Source: CAZMNY01 sp964567745 (GTDB lineage Bacteria > Planctomycetota > Planctomycetia > Pirellulales > Pirellulaceae). From it: a stretch of DNA of 64,000 nucleotides. The position numbers and the translations under genes are program-made. This document shows positions 45,313-54,257 of the stretch, one piece after another. The stretch covers positions 1-64,000 of the forward strand of contig CAZMNY010000043.1 of the NCBI GenBank assembly GCA_964567745.1, in the 5' to 3' direction. The notes under the pieces are model-generated. The model saw nothing but the letters and a program-made list of their open reading frames with translations. It made no database searches and was not told where the DNA came from. Each line of letters opens with the position of its first letter. Positions within the stretch are counted from its first letter, which is position 1.

Positions 45313-46050
45313 TCAGGCGTAGTAACTGTCGCGAGCTTTTTCGAGCAACATGCGGCGAGCGATGCACTGGAAAAGAAACTCGTATATTTCAATGTGGCGG
45401 CGAGCTTCATCGAGATCGGCACCCCAAGTGTAGAGGCCGTGCCGACGAATAAGAAACCCGTGCTCGATCGGCTGCTGCTCGTCGTCCCATTGGGCGACAA
45501 CTCGTTCGGCAAGCGAGCTGATGTCTTGCGTGTTTTCAAATATCGGGACCCAAGCACTGGTCTCGTGAGTCCTCACGCCAGCGAGCCCTTTGAGCATTTC
45601 ATAGCCTTCAATCTGAAGACCGCCTTGCTCAAAAAACAGGTCGGACAGAATCGTTCCCCAAACGGAATGGGTGTGCAGCACGGCGCCGATTTCCGGATGT
45701 CTGGTGGCGACCACGTGCAGCATCGTCTCAGCGGACGATTTGGGCTGTCCTTCGCTGGTGGGAAGGCCATCCGAGCCAACTCGAACAAAGTCCCTGCGGC
45801 GGAGCTGCCCTTTGTCCATGCCGCTGGCCGTCACCAATAGCTCGAGCGGCTCGCGATTGATCACGACACTATAGTTGCTGCTGGTGCCGACCGACCATTC
45901 CCGTTGATAGAACAGGCGTCCGACAGCCCGCAGAGCGTCGACCGAATGTTGGCAATCGGCCAAGAGCGGCGGAATGTCGCCCCCGTCGCAGTTGGTGTCC
46001 ACAGTCAACACGAAACTTATCTCCAAGTGGCGATGTTCTTCTAATGCCAT
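45313..46050 (-). CDS. mtnB: Methylthioribulose-1-phosphate dehydratase
   Basis: The 245-aa protein is an aldolase-II-type fold. GTSSNYSVV, ASGMDKGQL, HTHSVWGTILS (zinc ligands) and later HGLYTWG are MtnB signatures. It dehydrates methylthioribulose-1-phosphate, the step before MtnC. The N-terminus is about 25 residues longer than usual, so a later start is possible. With mtnD and mtnC downstream it forms the lower methionine-salvage group; mtnA, mtnK or mtnP are not in the window. Confidence 0.88.
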   Translation of the reverse strand: MALEEHRHLEISFVLTVDTNCDGGDIPPLLADCQHSVDALRAVGRLFYQREWSVGTSSNYSVVINREPLELLVTASGMDKGQLRRRDFVRVGSDGLPTSEGQPKSSAETMLHVVATRHPEIGAVLHTHSVWGTILSDLFFEQGGLQIEGYEMLKGLAGVRTHETSAWVPIFENTQDISSLAERVVAQWDDEQQPIEHGFLIRRHGLYTWGADLDEARRHIEIYEFLFQCIARRMLLEKARDSYYA

Positions 46051-46429
46051 TCGTTGTCGGGGGCCGCAAACAACCGACTCAGTGTATCAGAACTTGACTT
46101 CGCTTGGACCCGCGCTAGTATTGTTCGATTGCCAATTGCCGTGAGCCTGATTTGGCCTCCGCGCGGCAGTCGTTTTCCTTCCAATGATGGAAGTCGCTAC
46201 AATTTGGGAGCCCTCTTCGCCAGTGACGGCGATCGACATCGGCCTTGGCCAATTTTTGGCAACAGGCAAAGACAAACGGTGCGTCCGCCACAATTCTCGC
46301 GGCAACTCGTCTGCGATTCTTGTCGCCCGTGTTTATTTGTCGCCCCTTGGCTATTTGGCGCCCGGCAATGTTGCGCGAATGATCGATTCGCGGAGTATCG
46401 TTTCTCGGCTGAAATGGAGTGAATCGAGA
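46051..46429. other. Divergent intergenic stretch
   Basis: It separates mtnB (leftward) from the 341-aa secreted protein gene (rightward) and should carry both promoters. The frame of the right gene is open back to 46184, but a signal peptide begins only at 46430. No riboswitch-like structure is apparent. Confidence 0.4.
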
Positions 46430-47455
46430 ATGTTGGAATCGAACAAGAGTGCTGCCGTCGCGACGTTTGTTCTGTCGTTTGTTGTCCTTGGCGCCAGCGC
46501 GCCGTCCTGTTTGGCGGCGACTTGGATCGAGTTCGATATCGCTCCCACACTCGCTTGCCGCCAAGTCGCATCCGATGGCGGTCTGAGCAGTCAGCCGGGC
46601 GAGTCGTTGTGGGAGGCTAGGTTCCGAATCTCGTCGTTGGTTCAGCATGGGGCCGAGGACAATCTGCTCCAGTTTCTTCTGCGTATTGAAAGCCCGACCG
46701 GGCCGTTGAAAGTCGTCGACTACGAACCGAAGACCACGCTGGCGTCGACTCTCGCCGGCAACGTCGGAATTCAAAAACACCACGAGAATTCCAAATCGTT
46801 GGGCATCATTGCGACAGGTGCGTTGGAACCGGTCGAGCTGACTGGCAACGGTTCGCTGGGAACTCGAGACGTAACGGACGTTCGTTACGAGCTTCTGGCG
46901 CCGCAAAAGTTGCTCGCCAGCAGCGGAACCGTTCTTCGCGGGGCGGGCGTCTATTTCAAGCTCAAGCCAACTCGGCAATCGACGCTCGAAGGCGGCAAGG
47001 AATATGTTGTGGTGTTTCGAGCTCCAGCCGATTGGCGGGCGAGCACGGTCCGGGTGCATTGCGAGGCGTTGGCTGTCGAACAGGGTTTGACGCCGCTGTT
47101 GAACGAGAGGGTAACCTGCCGCCGCGAATTTTCTGTGACACTCTTTGCAGGCGGTGATGTCGAGGCGAAACGGGCGGCGGAATCGTTGGACGAGGCTGAA
47201 CTTCAGCTCCGGAAGGTCGCCCAGCAGCAACGATCCGCGATCCGCCGCCAAGCCTATCCCTCGCGGCTTCACCAATTCGGCGCGATGTTGGAGATTGTCG
47301 ATGCTCGTATCCCGTCGAACTGGCTTGAACGATTGCTCAGTCGGCCGAAAGAAGTGACGCAACTCGAGCTATTTCGACTGCCGGAACCGGTCCGAAACGC
47401 GGCCAACGAATACGTCAGTCAGGCGAAGCGAGTCGTTGAGCTGGGCGGCCGCTAA
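46430..47455 (+). CDS. Secreted protein of unknown function
   Basis: The 341-aa protein has a signal peptide (about 1-30, ending PSCLAAT). The mature part has beta-rich patterns in its first 220 residues, with WIEFDIAPTLACR at the start, and a helical, charged last third (from DVEAKRAAESL). I recognise no domain. GGAG before ATG 46430 and the signal peptide decide the start. It reads away from the mtn genes and ends 350 bp before leuB. Confidence 0.6.
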   Translation: MLESNKSAAVATFVLSFVVLGASAPSCLAATWIEFDIAPTLACRQVASDGGLSSQPGESLWEARFRISSLVQHGAEDNLLQFLLRIESPTGPLKVVDYEPKTTLASTLAGNVGIQKHHENSKSLGIIATGALEPVELTGNGSLGTRDVTDVRYELLAPQKLLASSGTVLRGAGVYFKLKPTRQSTLEGGKEYVVVFRAPADWRASTVRVHCEALAVEQGLTPLLNERVTCRREFSVTLFAGGDVEAKRAAESLDEAELQLRKVAQQQRSAIRRQAYPSRLHQFGAMLEIVDARIPSNWLERLLSRPKEVTQLELFRLPEPVRNAANEYVSQAKRVVELGGR

Positions 47456-47807
47456 AGCTTTGGCGGGTCGGCAAGGTGCGGATGCCGACAAGTGATGGGG
47501 CCTCCACAGCGGTTGTTGGCGCGGGGCGGCATTGCTAAGCTGTGCCTAACACCCCTACGCCGTTAGACATTCTTCTCGTTTGACGCAACCGTTGGTTAAA
47601 GCGATCTTCGCGACGCTTGGGACTGGCGAGCCTGCTTCCCAAATCGACGGCTAAGTAGAAATGCGTACACCGGGTTGTTGAGTCGCCACTGTTATCAGTT
47701 CACGGTGGTTCAGGTCGCTATGAGCTGAACCCAGCTTCTGAACTGAGAAGCGGACTTCCGGCACGACAACTTTTTCAAGGCACACTTTTTCCGCACAGGG
47801 TTCCAAC
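47456..47807. other. Leader region of leuB, no gene
   Basis: No coding frame is convincing. Two small stems are visible: GGTTCAG/CTGAACC near 47710-47735 and CTTCT/AGAAG near 47737-47753. I found no leucine-rich leader peptide or terminator here, in contrast to leuA. Confidence 0.35.
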
Positions 47808-48884
47808 GTGAGCGACACTCAACCACTCGATCTCGCCGTGATTGGCGGCGACGGCACTGGCCCGGAAGTCACCGCAGAGGGCCTCAAGGTGCTCAAAGCG
47901 GTCGCCGAGAAGGACGGATTCACTTTCAAGACGACCGACTATGATTTTGGCGGCGAGAGATATCTTCGCACGGGCGAAATTCTCCCCGATGGCTCGGTTG
48001 AGCAATTGCAGGCGCACGACGCGATTCTGCTCGGCGCTGTCGGCCATCCCGATGTTGCTCCGGGCGTATTGGAAAAAGGTTTGCTGCTGCGATTGCGTTT
48101 CGAGATGGATCAGTACATCAACCTCCGCCCGGTGAAGCTCTATCCGGGCGTCGAGACTCCGCTGGCCAATCGCACTCCCGAAGACATCGATTTTGTCGTT
48201 GTCCGCGAGAACACCGAAGACCTCTATACCGGCATTGGAGGTTTCCACCGCAAGCACACGGCCGATGAGGTCGCGACGCAATCGGCCGTCTACACTCGCA
48301 AAGGATGCGAACGTTGCATTCGCTGGGCCTTCGAGTTCACTCGGAAGCGTAACAATCCCAAAGGAAAACGGCTCACGCTGGTTGCGAAAACGAACGTGCT
48401 GACGTTTGGCCACGATCTTTGGTGGCGCACGTTCGAGGGCATCGCCAAAGAATACCCCGATGTCGAGGCCGACTATAACCACGTCGACGCGTGTTGCATG
48501 TGGATGGTCAAGAATCCAGATTACTACGATGTGATCGTGACGACGAACATGTTTGGCGACATCATCACTGACTTGGGCGCGATCATTCAGGGCGGCATGG
48601 GCGTGGCTGCCGGCGGCAACATCAATCCCGATCCGGGCGGCTGCAGCATGTATGAGCCGATGGGAGGCAGCGCGCCAAAGTACACCGGCCAAAACGTGAT
48701 CAATCCGATCGCAGCCATCAGCGCCGTCGCGATGTTGCTCGAGCACACCGGCCACGAAGCCTCGGGCTTGCGCGTCCTCGCGGCAGCTCAAAAAGTCACT
48801 GGCGAAAAGATGAAGAGCCAAGCCGCCGGACGCATGGGATTCGGCACAAGCGAAATAGGCGACCTCGTCTGCGAGGCGCTTTGA
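47808..48884 (+). CDS. leuB: 3-isopropylmalate dehydrogenase
   Basis: The 358-aa protein has GGDGTGPEV at the N-terminus, VRENTEDLYTGIGG in the middle, and the C-terminal NMFGDIITDLGA and EPMGGSAPKYTG motifs of the isocitrate/isopropylmalate dehydrogenase family. It should oxidise and decarboxylate 3-isopropylmalate with NAD in leucine synthesis. Family length is right. Isocitrate or tartrate dehydrogenase are the alternatives; leuA 6 kb downstream favours the leucine role. The start is GTG 47808 with a modest site (AGGG). A repeat follows the stop. Confidence 0.8.
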   Translation: MSDTQPLDLAVIGGDGTGPEVTAEGLKVLKAVAEKDGFTFKTTDYDFGGERYLRTGEILPDGSVEQLQAHDAILLGAVGHPDVAPGVLEKGLLLRLRFEMDQYINLRPVKLYPGVETPLANRTPEDIDFVVVRENTEDLYTGIGGFHRKHTADEVATQSAVYTRKGCERCIRWAFEFTRKRNNPKGKRLTLVAKTNVLTFGHDLWWRTFEGIAKEYPDVEADYNHVDACCMWMVKNPDYYDVIVTTNMFGDIITDLGAIIQGGMGVAAGGNINPDPGGCSMYEPMGGSAPKYTGQNVINPIAAISAVAMLLEHTGHEASGLRVLAAAQKVTGEKMKSQAAGRMGFGTSEIGDLVCEAL

Positions 48885-48890
48885 CAAAGA

Positions 48891-49002
48891 GTGCAAAGTG
48901 CAAAAGGAGAGACCCCAACGAGCTTGCTCGTTCGGTGAATCGGATTAGGTGCTAAACGGGGCTCGCGCCGAACCGCCGCATTGCATCAGATCGTTCTTCG
49001 AC
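48891..49002 (+). repeat. Intergenic repeat, copy 2 (order A-B)
   Basis: Unit A (AGTGCAAAGTGCAAAAGG, GACCCC, AACGAGCTTGCTCG) is followed by unit B (TTCGGTGAATCGGATTAGG to GTTCTTCG). A second A-like start, GAAGTACAAAGCG, follows at the end. With copy 1 in B-A order this points to a tandem unit of about 110 bp. It begins seven bases after the leuB stop. Confidence 0.6.
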
Positions 49003-49020
49003 TTCACGAAGTACAAAGCG

Positions 49021-49692
49021 CTATCGCGGTTTTGCGGATCGACGATCGTTGGGGCGCTCGGCTTTTAGCGCTGGCAAGAAGCTTTGCCAACTTGAGTATT
49101 TGGGGTTCTTGAGTTTGGCGACGAGCAGCGGATTGTGTTTCGGTTTGGCGGGCGAGCGAATCAGTTTCATCCTGGCTTCTTTCGGAGTTCGCCCGCCCTT
49201 CTTTGTGTTGCAGGTGATACACGAACAGACGACGTTTTCCCACGTGGTCGCTCCGCCTCGGCTTCTCGGCATGACGTGATCGACACTCAGCTGCGACGAT
49301 GGTTTGGCTTCTCCGCAATACTGGCACTGATGCCCGTCGCGTGCGAAGAGATGCCGCCGACTGTACTTCATTGTCGGGCGCGGGACTTTCTCAAACGTTT
49401 TCAATCGAATAATCAGCGGAGCTTGGATAGCGAACGAGACGCAGCGAACCCAATCGCCGTCCGTCCAGCGACCGTACTCAGCCATCTCAAAACTGCGATA
49501 TTCACTCAACTCGCACCAAGTCTGAAAATCGTAGTTGGCGAATCGACCGTCTTCACAATCGACAACTTCGGCATTCTCTCGATACAACAGCGCGAATGCG
49601 CGTCGCACGTTGACCAAGTGAATGGCCATAAAGAATCGGTTGAGCACAAGAACGCTCGAATTCAGCACTCTCGCCGGATCATCATTGAGCAT
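49021..49692 (-). CDS. HNH endonuclease
   Basis: The 223-aa protein has an N-terminal part (VLVLNRFFMAIHLVNVRRAFALL) typical of a bacterial HNH family, and a C-terminal nuclease with CQYCG, LSVDHVMPRSRGG, TWENVV and CITCNTKKGG. These hold the zinc cysteines and the HNH residues. It probably nicks or cuts DNA; whether it works in repair or defence is unknown. GGGAGG six bases before ATG 49692 is an excellent site and excludes the longer frame to 49971. Confidence 0.85.
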   Translation of the reverse strand: MLNDDPARVLNSSVLVLNRFFMAIHLVNVRRAFALLYRENAEVVDCEDGRFANYDFQTWCELSEYRSFEMAEYGRWTDGDWVRCVSFAIQAPLIIRLKTFEKVPRPTMKYSRRHLFARDGHQCQYCGEAKPSSQLSVDHVMPRSRGGATTWENVVCSCITCNTKKGGRTPKEARMKLIRSPAKPKHNPLLVAKLKNPKYSSWQSFLPALKAERPNDRRSAKPR

Positions 49693-50092
49693 GAACCGCC
49701 TCCCAGTGTCTGAGAACCGGTTCTGCAATGGCGATCGTCTGTCCATTACATCGATGTAATCACCGGACTCACGTGGCTGGGAATTGTACACAGAAGATGC
49801 CGTGCGAGCTACAAAAAACGTCGCGAACACGAGGCCTCCGAAGGCCGCTTGCCGACTCTCGATTCGGCCGCTTGATTTCGAAGTCGATCGAATCTTCCTG
49901 TTGAAACGAGTCGTGTGGATAGACCGTTCGCGCCCAGCACCACAGGAAAAACAAAGGCGAGAAGTCCCCAATTCGAGGACAATTGCCTTGCCACAGATTG
50001 CGATTTTCTCTTACGATGGTGCCGTCAGCGGATGAGCGGACAAGCGGATGCCGCCTATCAAGACAGTTCACGCCGAAAGGAAGAGCGACGGA

Positions 50093-50404
50093 ATGATTCA
50101 GTATTCCTGTGACCGATGCAATTGTTCAATCGATGCGGAAGAGGATTTGAGGTACGTGGTGAAAATGGAAGTTCACGCCACCATGGACTCTCCCGGTGGC
50201 GAAGATTCGGACTTGGATCGCGATCATTTGTTGGAAATTCACGAGATCCTCGAACGACTCGACGACTCGGAAAGCGATGCAATCGCGGACGACATTTATC
50301 AGCGCCGCCGATTTGATTTGTGCGCCGATTGCTATCGCAAATTTATGGTCAACCCAGTTGGTGTCGACGCGGCCGCTCGAGCCTTCGGGTTTAGCGAGAA
50401 TTAG
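50093..50404 (+). CDS. Zinc-ribbon-like small protein
   Basis: The 103-aa protein has a split zinc ribbon: CDRC near residue 6 and CADC near 84. An acidic helical stretch lies between them (SDLDRDHLLEIHEILERLDD). GGAAGAG upstream of ATG 50093 fits better than 50048. It has no signal peptide. The function is unknown; the type is common in planctomycetes. A terminator at 50632 lies in the same direction. Confidence 0.6.
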   Translation: MIQYSCDRCNCSIDAEEDLRYVVKMEVHATMDSPGGEDSDLDRDHLLEIHEILERLDDSESDAIADDIYQRRRFDLCADCYRKFMVNPVGVDAAARAFGFSEN

Positions 50405-50631
50405 TAGCCGAGTCGAATGACCGGGTGAGCTGAACAAGCGAAACGTATGGGTTCTCCATCGTTCTAGCCCAAGCCGCAAGACTGCCTGTCTGTTCTGATA
50501 GGTAGACGGCGAATCATGAACATCTGATCACTCAATGATTCGGTGTCGAACTACCGTTACGCGAATCTCGAATCGAATTGGCCGCAGCCAATGGGCCGCG
50601 GCGAAAGCCTGACACTGGCCGCGCAACAATA
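50405..50631 (+). other. Possible structured RNA or long 3' UTR
   Basis: No gene. Stems are visible: CTGCCTGTC/GATAGGTAG near 50484-50510 (with G-T pairs), TTGGC-CGCA-GCCAA near 50578-50591 and GGC-GAAA-GCC near 50600-50609. A Rho-independent terminator follows at once. It may be a small RNA or the 3' end of the zinc-ribbon mRNA. Confidence 0.25.
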
Positions 50632-50667
50632 AACACCTCGCCATCGTTTTGGTGAGGTGTTTTCTTT
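50632..50667 (+). terminator. Rho-independent terminator
   Basis: AACACCTCGCCA pairs with TGGTGAGGTGTT around TCGTTT, with one G-T pair, and TTCTTTT follows on the plus strand. It can also serve the convergent ferredoxin gene, although its minus-strand T-run is weaker. Confidence 0.75.
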
Positions 50668-50721
50668 TATCGCATGGCTGCGTTGAGGCGGCCTGGCAAA
50701 TTCTTGATTCTCCGCAGCTCT

Positions 50722-50994
50722 CTAGCAGAGTGGATCTTTCTTCTCGGTGATGACCGGAAGCGTCGGGGAGAGTTCCGCATTCAATTCGGTGAAAGCGGCC
50801 CATTCCTCAGGCACATTGTCTTCATGGAAGATCGCTTCGACGGGACATTCGGGCACGCACGCTTCGCAGTCGATGCATTCTTCCGGATGAATGTAGATCA
50901 TCTGCTCGCCTTCGTAGAAACACTCGACTGGGCAAACGACCACACAGTCTGTGTATTTGCAGGCGAAACAGGGTTGAGCAACGACGTGAGTCAT
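50722..50994 (-). CDS. fdxA: 7Fe-type ferredoxin (FdxA-like)
   Basis: The 90-aa protein has CFACKYTDCVVVCPVECF at the N-terminus and CIDCEACVPECP at about 40-51, the cysteine layout of bacterial [3Fe-4S][4Fe-4S] ferredoxins. It carries electrons in the cytoplasm. AAAAGGAG before ATG 50994 is a strong site. It is a single-gene unit with a terminator after it. Confidence 0.88.
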   Translation of the reverse strand: MTHVVAQPCFACKYTDCVVVCPVECFYEGEQMIYIHPEECIDCEACVPECPVEAIFHEDNVPEEWAAFTELNAELSPTLPVITEKKDPLC

Positions 50995-51573
50995 GACGAA
51001 AAAGCTCCTTTTGAGGAATGCTAGCGTCTCAGCGGACTTGTTATTAGCTGTACGTTCTGGGGCATTTGCGTAAGGTGAATCTTGGGCCTAATCGGCATGC
51101 CGGGCCGAATGCCGCCACACAATTCGCCAATCGGTCCCGAATAGGTGTCCTCGATTGAAGTGGACAAACCACAGTGTACGACAAACGGGACCCAAAACCA
51201 GGGGATGGAACGGAAGGCGAATACGGGCCAAAGTCGTTATTACAGAACAACTTCAGTCACGATTGACCATTCGCCGAAAAATAGTAGTGATGAGGCGGAA
51301 TACTGTCAAGGTGATGCCGCCGTTTCAATGGCCAAAGCGCCTGGTTTTACTTGCCACATTTTGTCGCTGTATCTAAAATCGAAAGTGTATGCTCGCGGCT
51401 TCCCCGCCGATGGGCGCTCGCAAGCGATACTTTGACGTGAATGCGCGGTTTAAGCCCTAAATCAGCTCGGGTTTCCAGCAATTTGGGCGGCAACTCCGCG
51501 ACTCATCGATTGCCGCTTACGAGGCGACGGCCAAACGGCACCGAGCATTGCTCGGTTTACAAAGGGTCACGAC
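50995..51573. other. Gene-free stretch with a hairpin before the sigma gene
   Basis: About 580 bp without a credible gene. It separates two divergent genes and should hold both promoters. A palindrome ACCGAGCA-T-TGCTCGGT at 51540-51556 lies 17 bases before the sigma start and could be an operator or a short mRNA hairpin. Confidence 0.4.
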
Positions 51574-52161
51574 GTGGTTTTATCTGATATTGATCGATTG
51601 CTTCTACGCCAGTGCTTGGAAAAGGTGCCAAAGGCCTGGGAGGATTTCGTTGACCGCTTTTTGGGCCTCGTCGTCCACGTCGTTCGTCACACCGCCCAGT
51701 CTCGAATGGTCAAAGTCAGCGATCAAGACGTCGAGGATCTAGCCGCTGACGTCTTCTTGGCGCTGGTGCAAAACGATTTCGCCGCTCTCAAACGATTCCG
51801 CGGTCATGCCAGTCTGGCCACCTACCTCACCGTGATCTCGCGTCGCATCGTTGTGCGGCAACTCGGACGTCGAACTGCCGCGCCCGTGACGGAATTGACG
51901 GACAGCGGAAAGCAAAATCCCAGCAAGCAGGAACCGAGCCAGCAATGGAGTGAATCCAGCGATCCGGAAAAACGGATCATCGATAAGGAGCAGGTCGAAC
52001 AATTGCTTCGCGGGTTGAACGAATCCGAGGCCAACGTGGTGAGGATGTACCACCTGGAAGGCCAGACCTACGAAGAAATCAGCTCAAAAGTCGGCATGCC
52101 TCAAAATAGCGTCGGCCCGACGCTCAGCCGAGCAAGGGAAAAAATGCGGCGAAATCCATAG
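51574..52161 (+). CDS. ECF-type RNA polymerase sigma factor
   Basis: The 195-aa protein has sigma region 2 (about 10-90; VSDQDVEDLAADVFLALVQND is the core) and region 4 (about 140-190; GQTYEEISSKVGMPQNSVGPTLSRAREKM is the HTH). A Gln/Ser-rich linker lies between. It should direct RNA polymerase to a stress- or envelope-type promoter set. The GTG at 51574 has AAAGGG eight bases upstream. No anti-sigma gene is adjacent, unlike the factor at 14975-15523. Confidence 0.85.
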   Translation: MVLSDIDRLLLRQCLEKVPKAWEDFVDRFLGLVVHVVRHTAQSRMVKVSDQDVEDLAADVFLALVQNDFAALKRFRGHASLATYLTVISRRIVVRQLGRRTAAPVTELTDSGKQNPSKQEPSQQWSESSDPEKRIIDKEQVEQLLRGLNESEANVVRMYHLEGQTYEEISSKVGMPQNSVGPTLSRAREKMRRNP

Positions 52162-52277
52162 CGATAGTTTGCCTCAGCCGGCTGCGAGATCGGCATCATG
52201 ACGCTGGCGCCAATTCTGGGCGCTTCGAGTCGGCTCTCCAGCACCGGGCCCTACTTTTGGGCTTCACTCTCGGAACT

Positions 52278-53390
52278 CTAGTAGCGTCCCAGTCCGCGAA
52301 TCGAAGGGCGGCGCCTGCCGGTCCGAATCGTCGATCTCGGCGGAGCGATTTGGCCCGCCGAGACTTGACCTCGGTACACGTCGTCCATCGCACTTGTTCC
52401 AGCGCGGCTTGCGCCAGTGCCCGCTTGGGGGAAGCCTGCCCGTCCGGCCGCCGATTGACCGCCTACGCCCGGTTGCATGAGCCCGGTTTGAGAACGGTTC
52501 CCGGGTCTCGATAGGAGCTGAGCCAGATTGATGTTGGCATAGCCGTTGATCTCTGGCATTTCGAACAAGGTCTCGGGGTCCCCGTTCAGCTGGTTAATGA
52601 CGTACTGGCCAACGATGATCTGAAGCGACATCTGTTGAGGTTGACCGGGCGCCACAACGATGTCGACTTGCTCGGGAAGAGTCACGCCAAAATCGGGATA
52701 GTAGCGATGCCGACTCGCATGCGACTCCGCTAAAACAGCGCCCGCGCTATCCATGAGCGACTGCTCCATGATCCAGCCGTAGCGATTGTGAATCACTAGC
52801 ACTCGAGTCAACATGCCTCGAGCCGATGGAACCTGGTCGCGAATCTCGAAGTGATCCTGTCCCTTTGGGAATGGGCCGTCGATTCGCGATGTCGGGTCGA
52901 TCGTCACCATCCCCAGCGCTTCGATAATCCACCGCGGTTCGATGGGAAGAACTCGATGTATTGGCAGTCGCTGAGCGTCTTCATGCTTGGCGAAGAAGAC
53001 CCCCTTGGCGGCGTCGCTTTCATTGGGTAGCGGTTGTCGCCAGAACCAAAACAGTTCATCGTTACTGCCGACATCGAGCGCCGGCCCGCCGATGCCCAAG
53101 ACGCTAGCTTGCATTCGCATACGATTTGGGCGTTGCAGAGCCAGATTGGCGCGGAGGGCCGGGAAGCCTTGTACCGAGATAGAAGCCCCTTCCGCATACG
53201 CCTCGCGAATCGCATTGGTATTCGAATTGATCGCGTCGACAGCCTGAGCGAGCGACGGTTGGCCCGTGAAAATCTCCGGACCCAACGCGTGCGGCTGCAG
53301 CCAACTGGAAACGGCGCAGCCGTTGAGCGAACCGCAGAGTAACGCAACCAATACGACGTTTAGTTTGTTTCGATTCACCTTTGAGTGCAT
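52278..53390 (-). CDS. Putative outer-membrane or periplasmic lipoprotein
   Basis: The 370-aa protein has a lipoprotein signal peptide with LNGC as lipobox (Cys near residue 25). The mature part has a beta-rich central region with VLVIHNRYGW and LPEQVDIVVAPGQ, resembling LolA/LolB-type lipid-binding barrels. The tail is Gly/Arg-rich. It may carry or sort lipoproteins (inference). ATG 53390 is chosen because the signal peptide starts there; GTG 53378 is an alternative. Confidence 0.65.
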   Translation of the reverse strand: MHSKVNRNKLNVVLVALLCGSLNGCAVSSWLQPHALGPEIFTGQPSLAQAVDAINSNTNAIREAYAEGASISVQGFPALRANLALQRPNRMRMQASVLGIGGPALDVGSNDELFWFWRQPLPNESDAAKGVFFAKHEDAQRLPIHRVLPIEPRWIIEALGMVTIDPTSRIDGPFPKGQDHFEIRDQVPSARGMLTRVLVIHNRYGWIMEQSLMDSAGAVLAESHASRHRYYPDFGVTLPEQVDIVVAPGQPQQMSLQIIVGQYVINQLNGDPETLFEMPEINGYANINLAQLLSRPGNRSQTGLMQPGVGGQSAAGRAGFPQAGTGASRAGTSAMDDVYRGQVSAGQIAPPRSTIRTGRRRPSIRGLGRY

Positions 53391-53472
53391 CCTTGCAGGT
53401 GAGGGATCGCCGCTTGAATCGCAGGCCGCAGTCCATTGCGTTGCGAGTCGAGTCAACGTGTCATGAAACCGT

Positions 53473-53580
53473 CTAGTGCTGTGTTACAGCTTGGAATTGG
53501 GATCGACAATTCGTTTGGTCAACGCCCGCCACGGCGAATCGGGTGCGCCACCCTAAAACTAAGGCGTAACGCAGCACTAG
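53473..53580. repeat. 108-bp palindromic element (MITE-like), copy 2
   Basis: CTAGTGCTGTGTTACAGC at the left and GGCGTAACGCAGCACTAG at the right are near-complements, and both ends are CTAG. The interior shares GAATTGGGATC with copy 1 at 35796-35904. Its right CTAG overlaps the stop codon of the neighbouring leftward gene. Confidence 0.65.
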
Positions 53581-54065
53581 GCCGAATTTCCGAACAGCAG
53601 TGTCGCCAGTTCGTTTTGAATTTCCGTAATGCGGTCCGGCGTTGGGTCGACGGCCGGCGTCTTGTACTCTTGGCTGTTTCTCGTGCAGTGCAAAACCAGC
53701 AACTCGCGACCCTGCTCGTCCGTCTCGCTCTCTTCCAACTTAAACACTCGCCTTCGCACCATGAGCAGGCCCAGAACGTAGCGGACATCTTCCTTTTCCG
53801 GCTGTCCTTCGAGTTGTTGGAAGTAGTGCAACATGACGTCGTTGGGTGCCCAGTTAACCTTGCTCCCATCCGCCGGCGGCATTTGCGATTTCCACCAACC
53901 GACGGCGTCTTCCGGCGGGCCCTCCCACGCTTGCTCACAGTAGTCTCGGCGAATCACTTCGGGTCCTTGCGGAATCAGGACCGAGTAAAACGTCTCTTCC
54001 GGCTGCAATTCTTTGTCGCTCGAATGGCAGCGCCGCGAGCATCGCTGGACTTCGAAATCGAGCAT
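53577..54065 (-). CDS. Conserved-looking cytoplasmic protein, unknown function
   Basis: The 162-aa protein has a Cys-containing N-terminus (LDFEVQRCSRRCHSSD), FYSVLIPQGPEV, and the Trp-rich AWEGPPEDAVGWWKSQMP. I do not recognise a domain. ATG 54065 is picked by likeness to a normal N-terminus; the frame is open to 54137. Its stop codon TAG is formed by the CTAG end of the palindromic repeat, so the insertion may have changed the original C-terminus. Confidence 0.5.
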   Translation of the reverse strand: MLDFEVQRCSRRCHSSDKELQPEETFYSVLIPQGPEVIRRDYCEQAWEGPPEDAVGWWKSQMPPADGSKVNWAPNDVMLHYFQQLEGQPEKEDVRYVLGLLMVRRRVFKLEESETDEQGRELLVLHCTRNSQEYKTPAVDPTPDRITEIQNELATLLFGNSA

Positions 54066-54257
54066 GAAACGGCCGTGAAGTGAAAGGATGACATTGCGAT
54101 CGTTTGACTGGGGCATCCAGCCGAAGCCTGAAGACACGAGGGTATTCTCGTGGCAAAAGCTGGGGAATACTACGCGAAAGCCCGTTGCCGCTCAATAGAG
54201 CTGGTTGAGAATCCGGCGGTTTGCGGTTTCAGCAAAATCGTGGTCGTCAGGCAGAAA

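Noticed and set aside
46115..47362. 415-aa minus-strand frame opposite the secreted protein gene
   Set aside because: The plus-strand frame has a signal peptide and a ribosome site; this one has neither.
47456..47807. Attenuator in front of leuB
   Set aside because: Small stems exist, but there is no leucine-rich short frame and no stem followed by a T-run.
47775..48896. 373-aa minus-strand frame opposite leuB
   Set aside because: It is a shadow of the dehydrogenase gene, with no family motif of its own.
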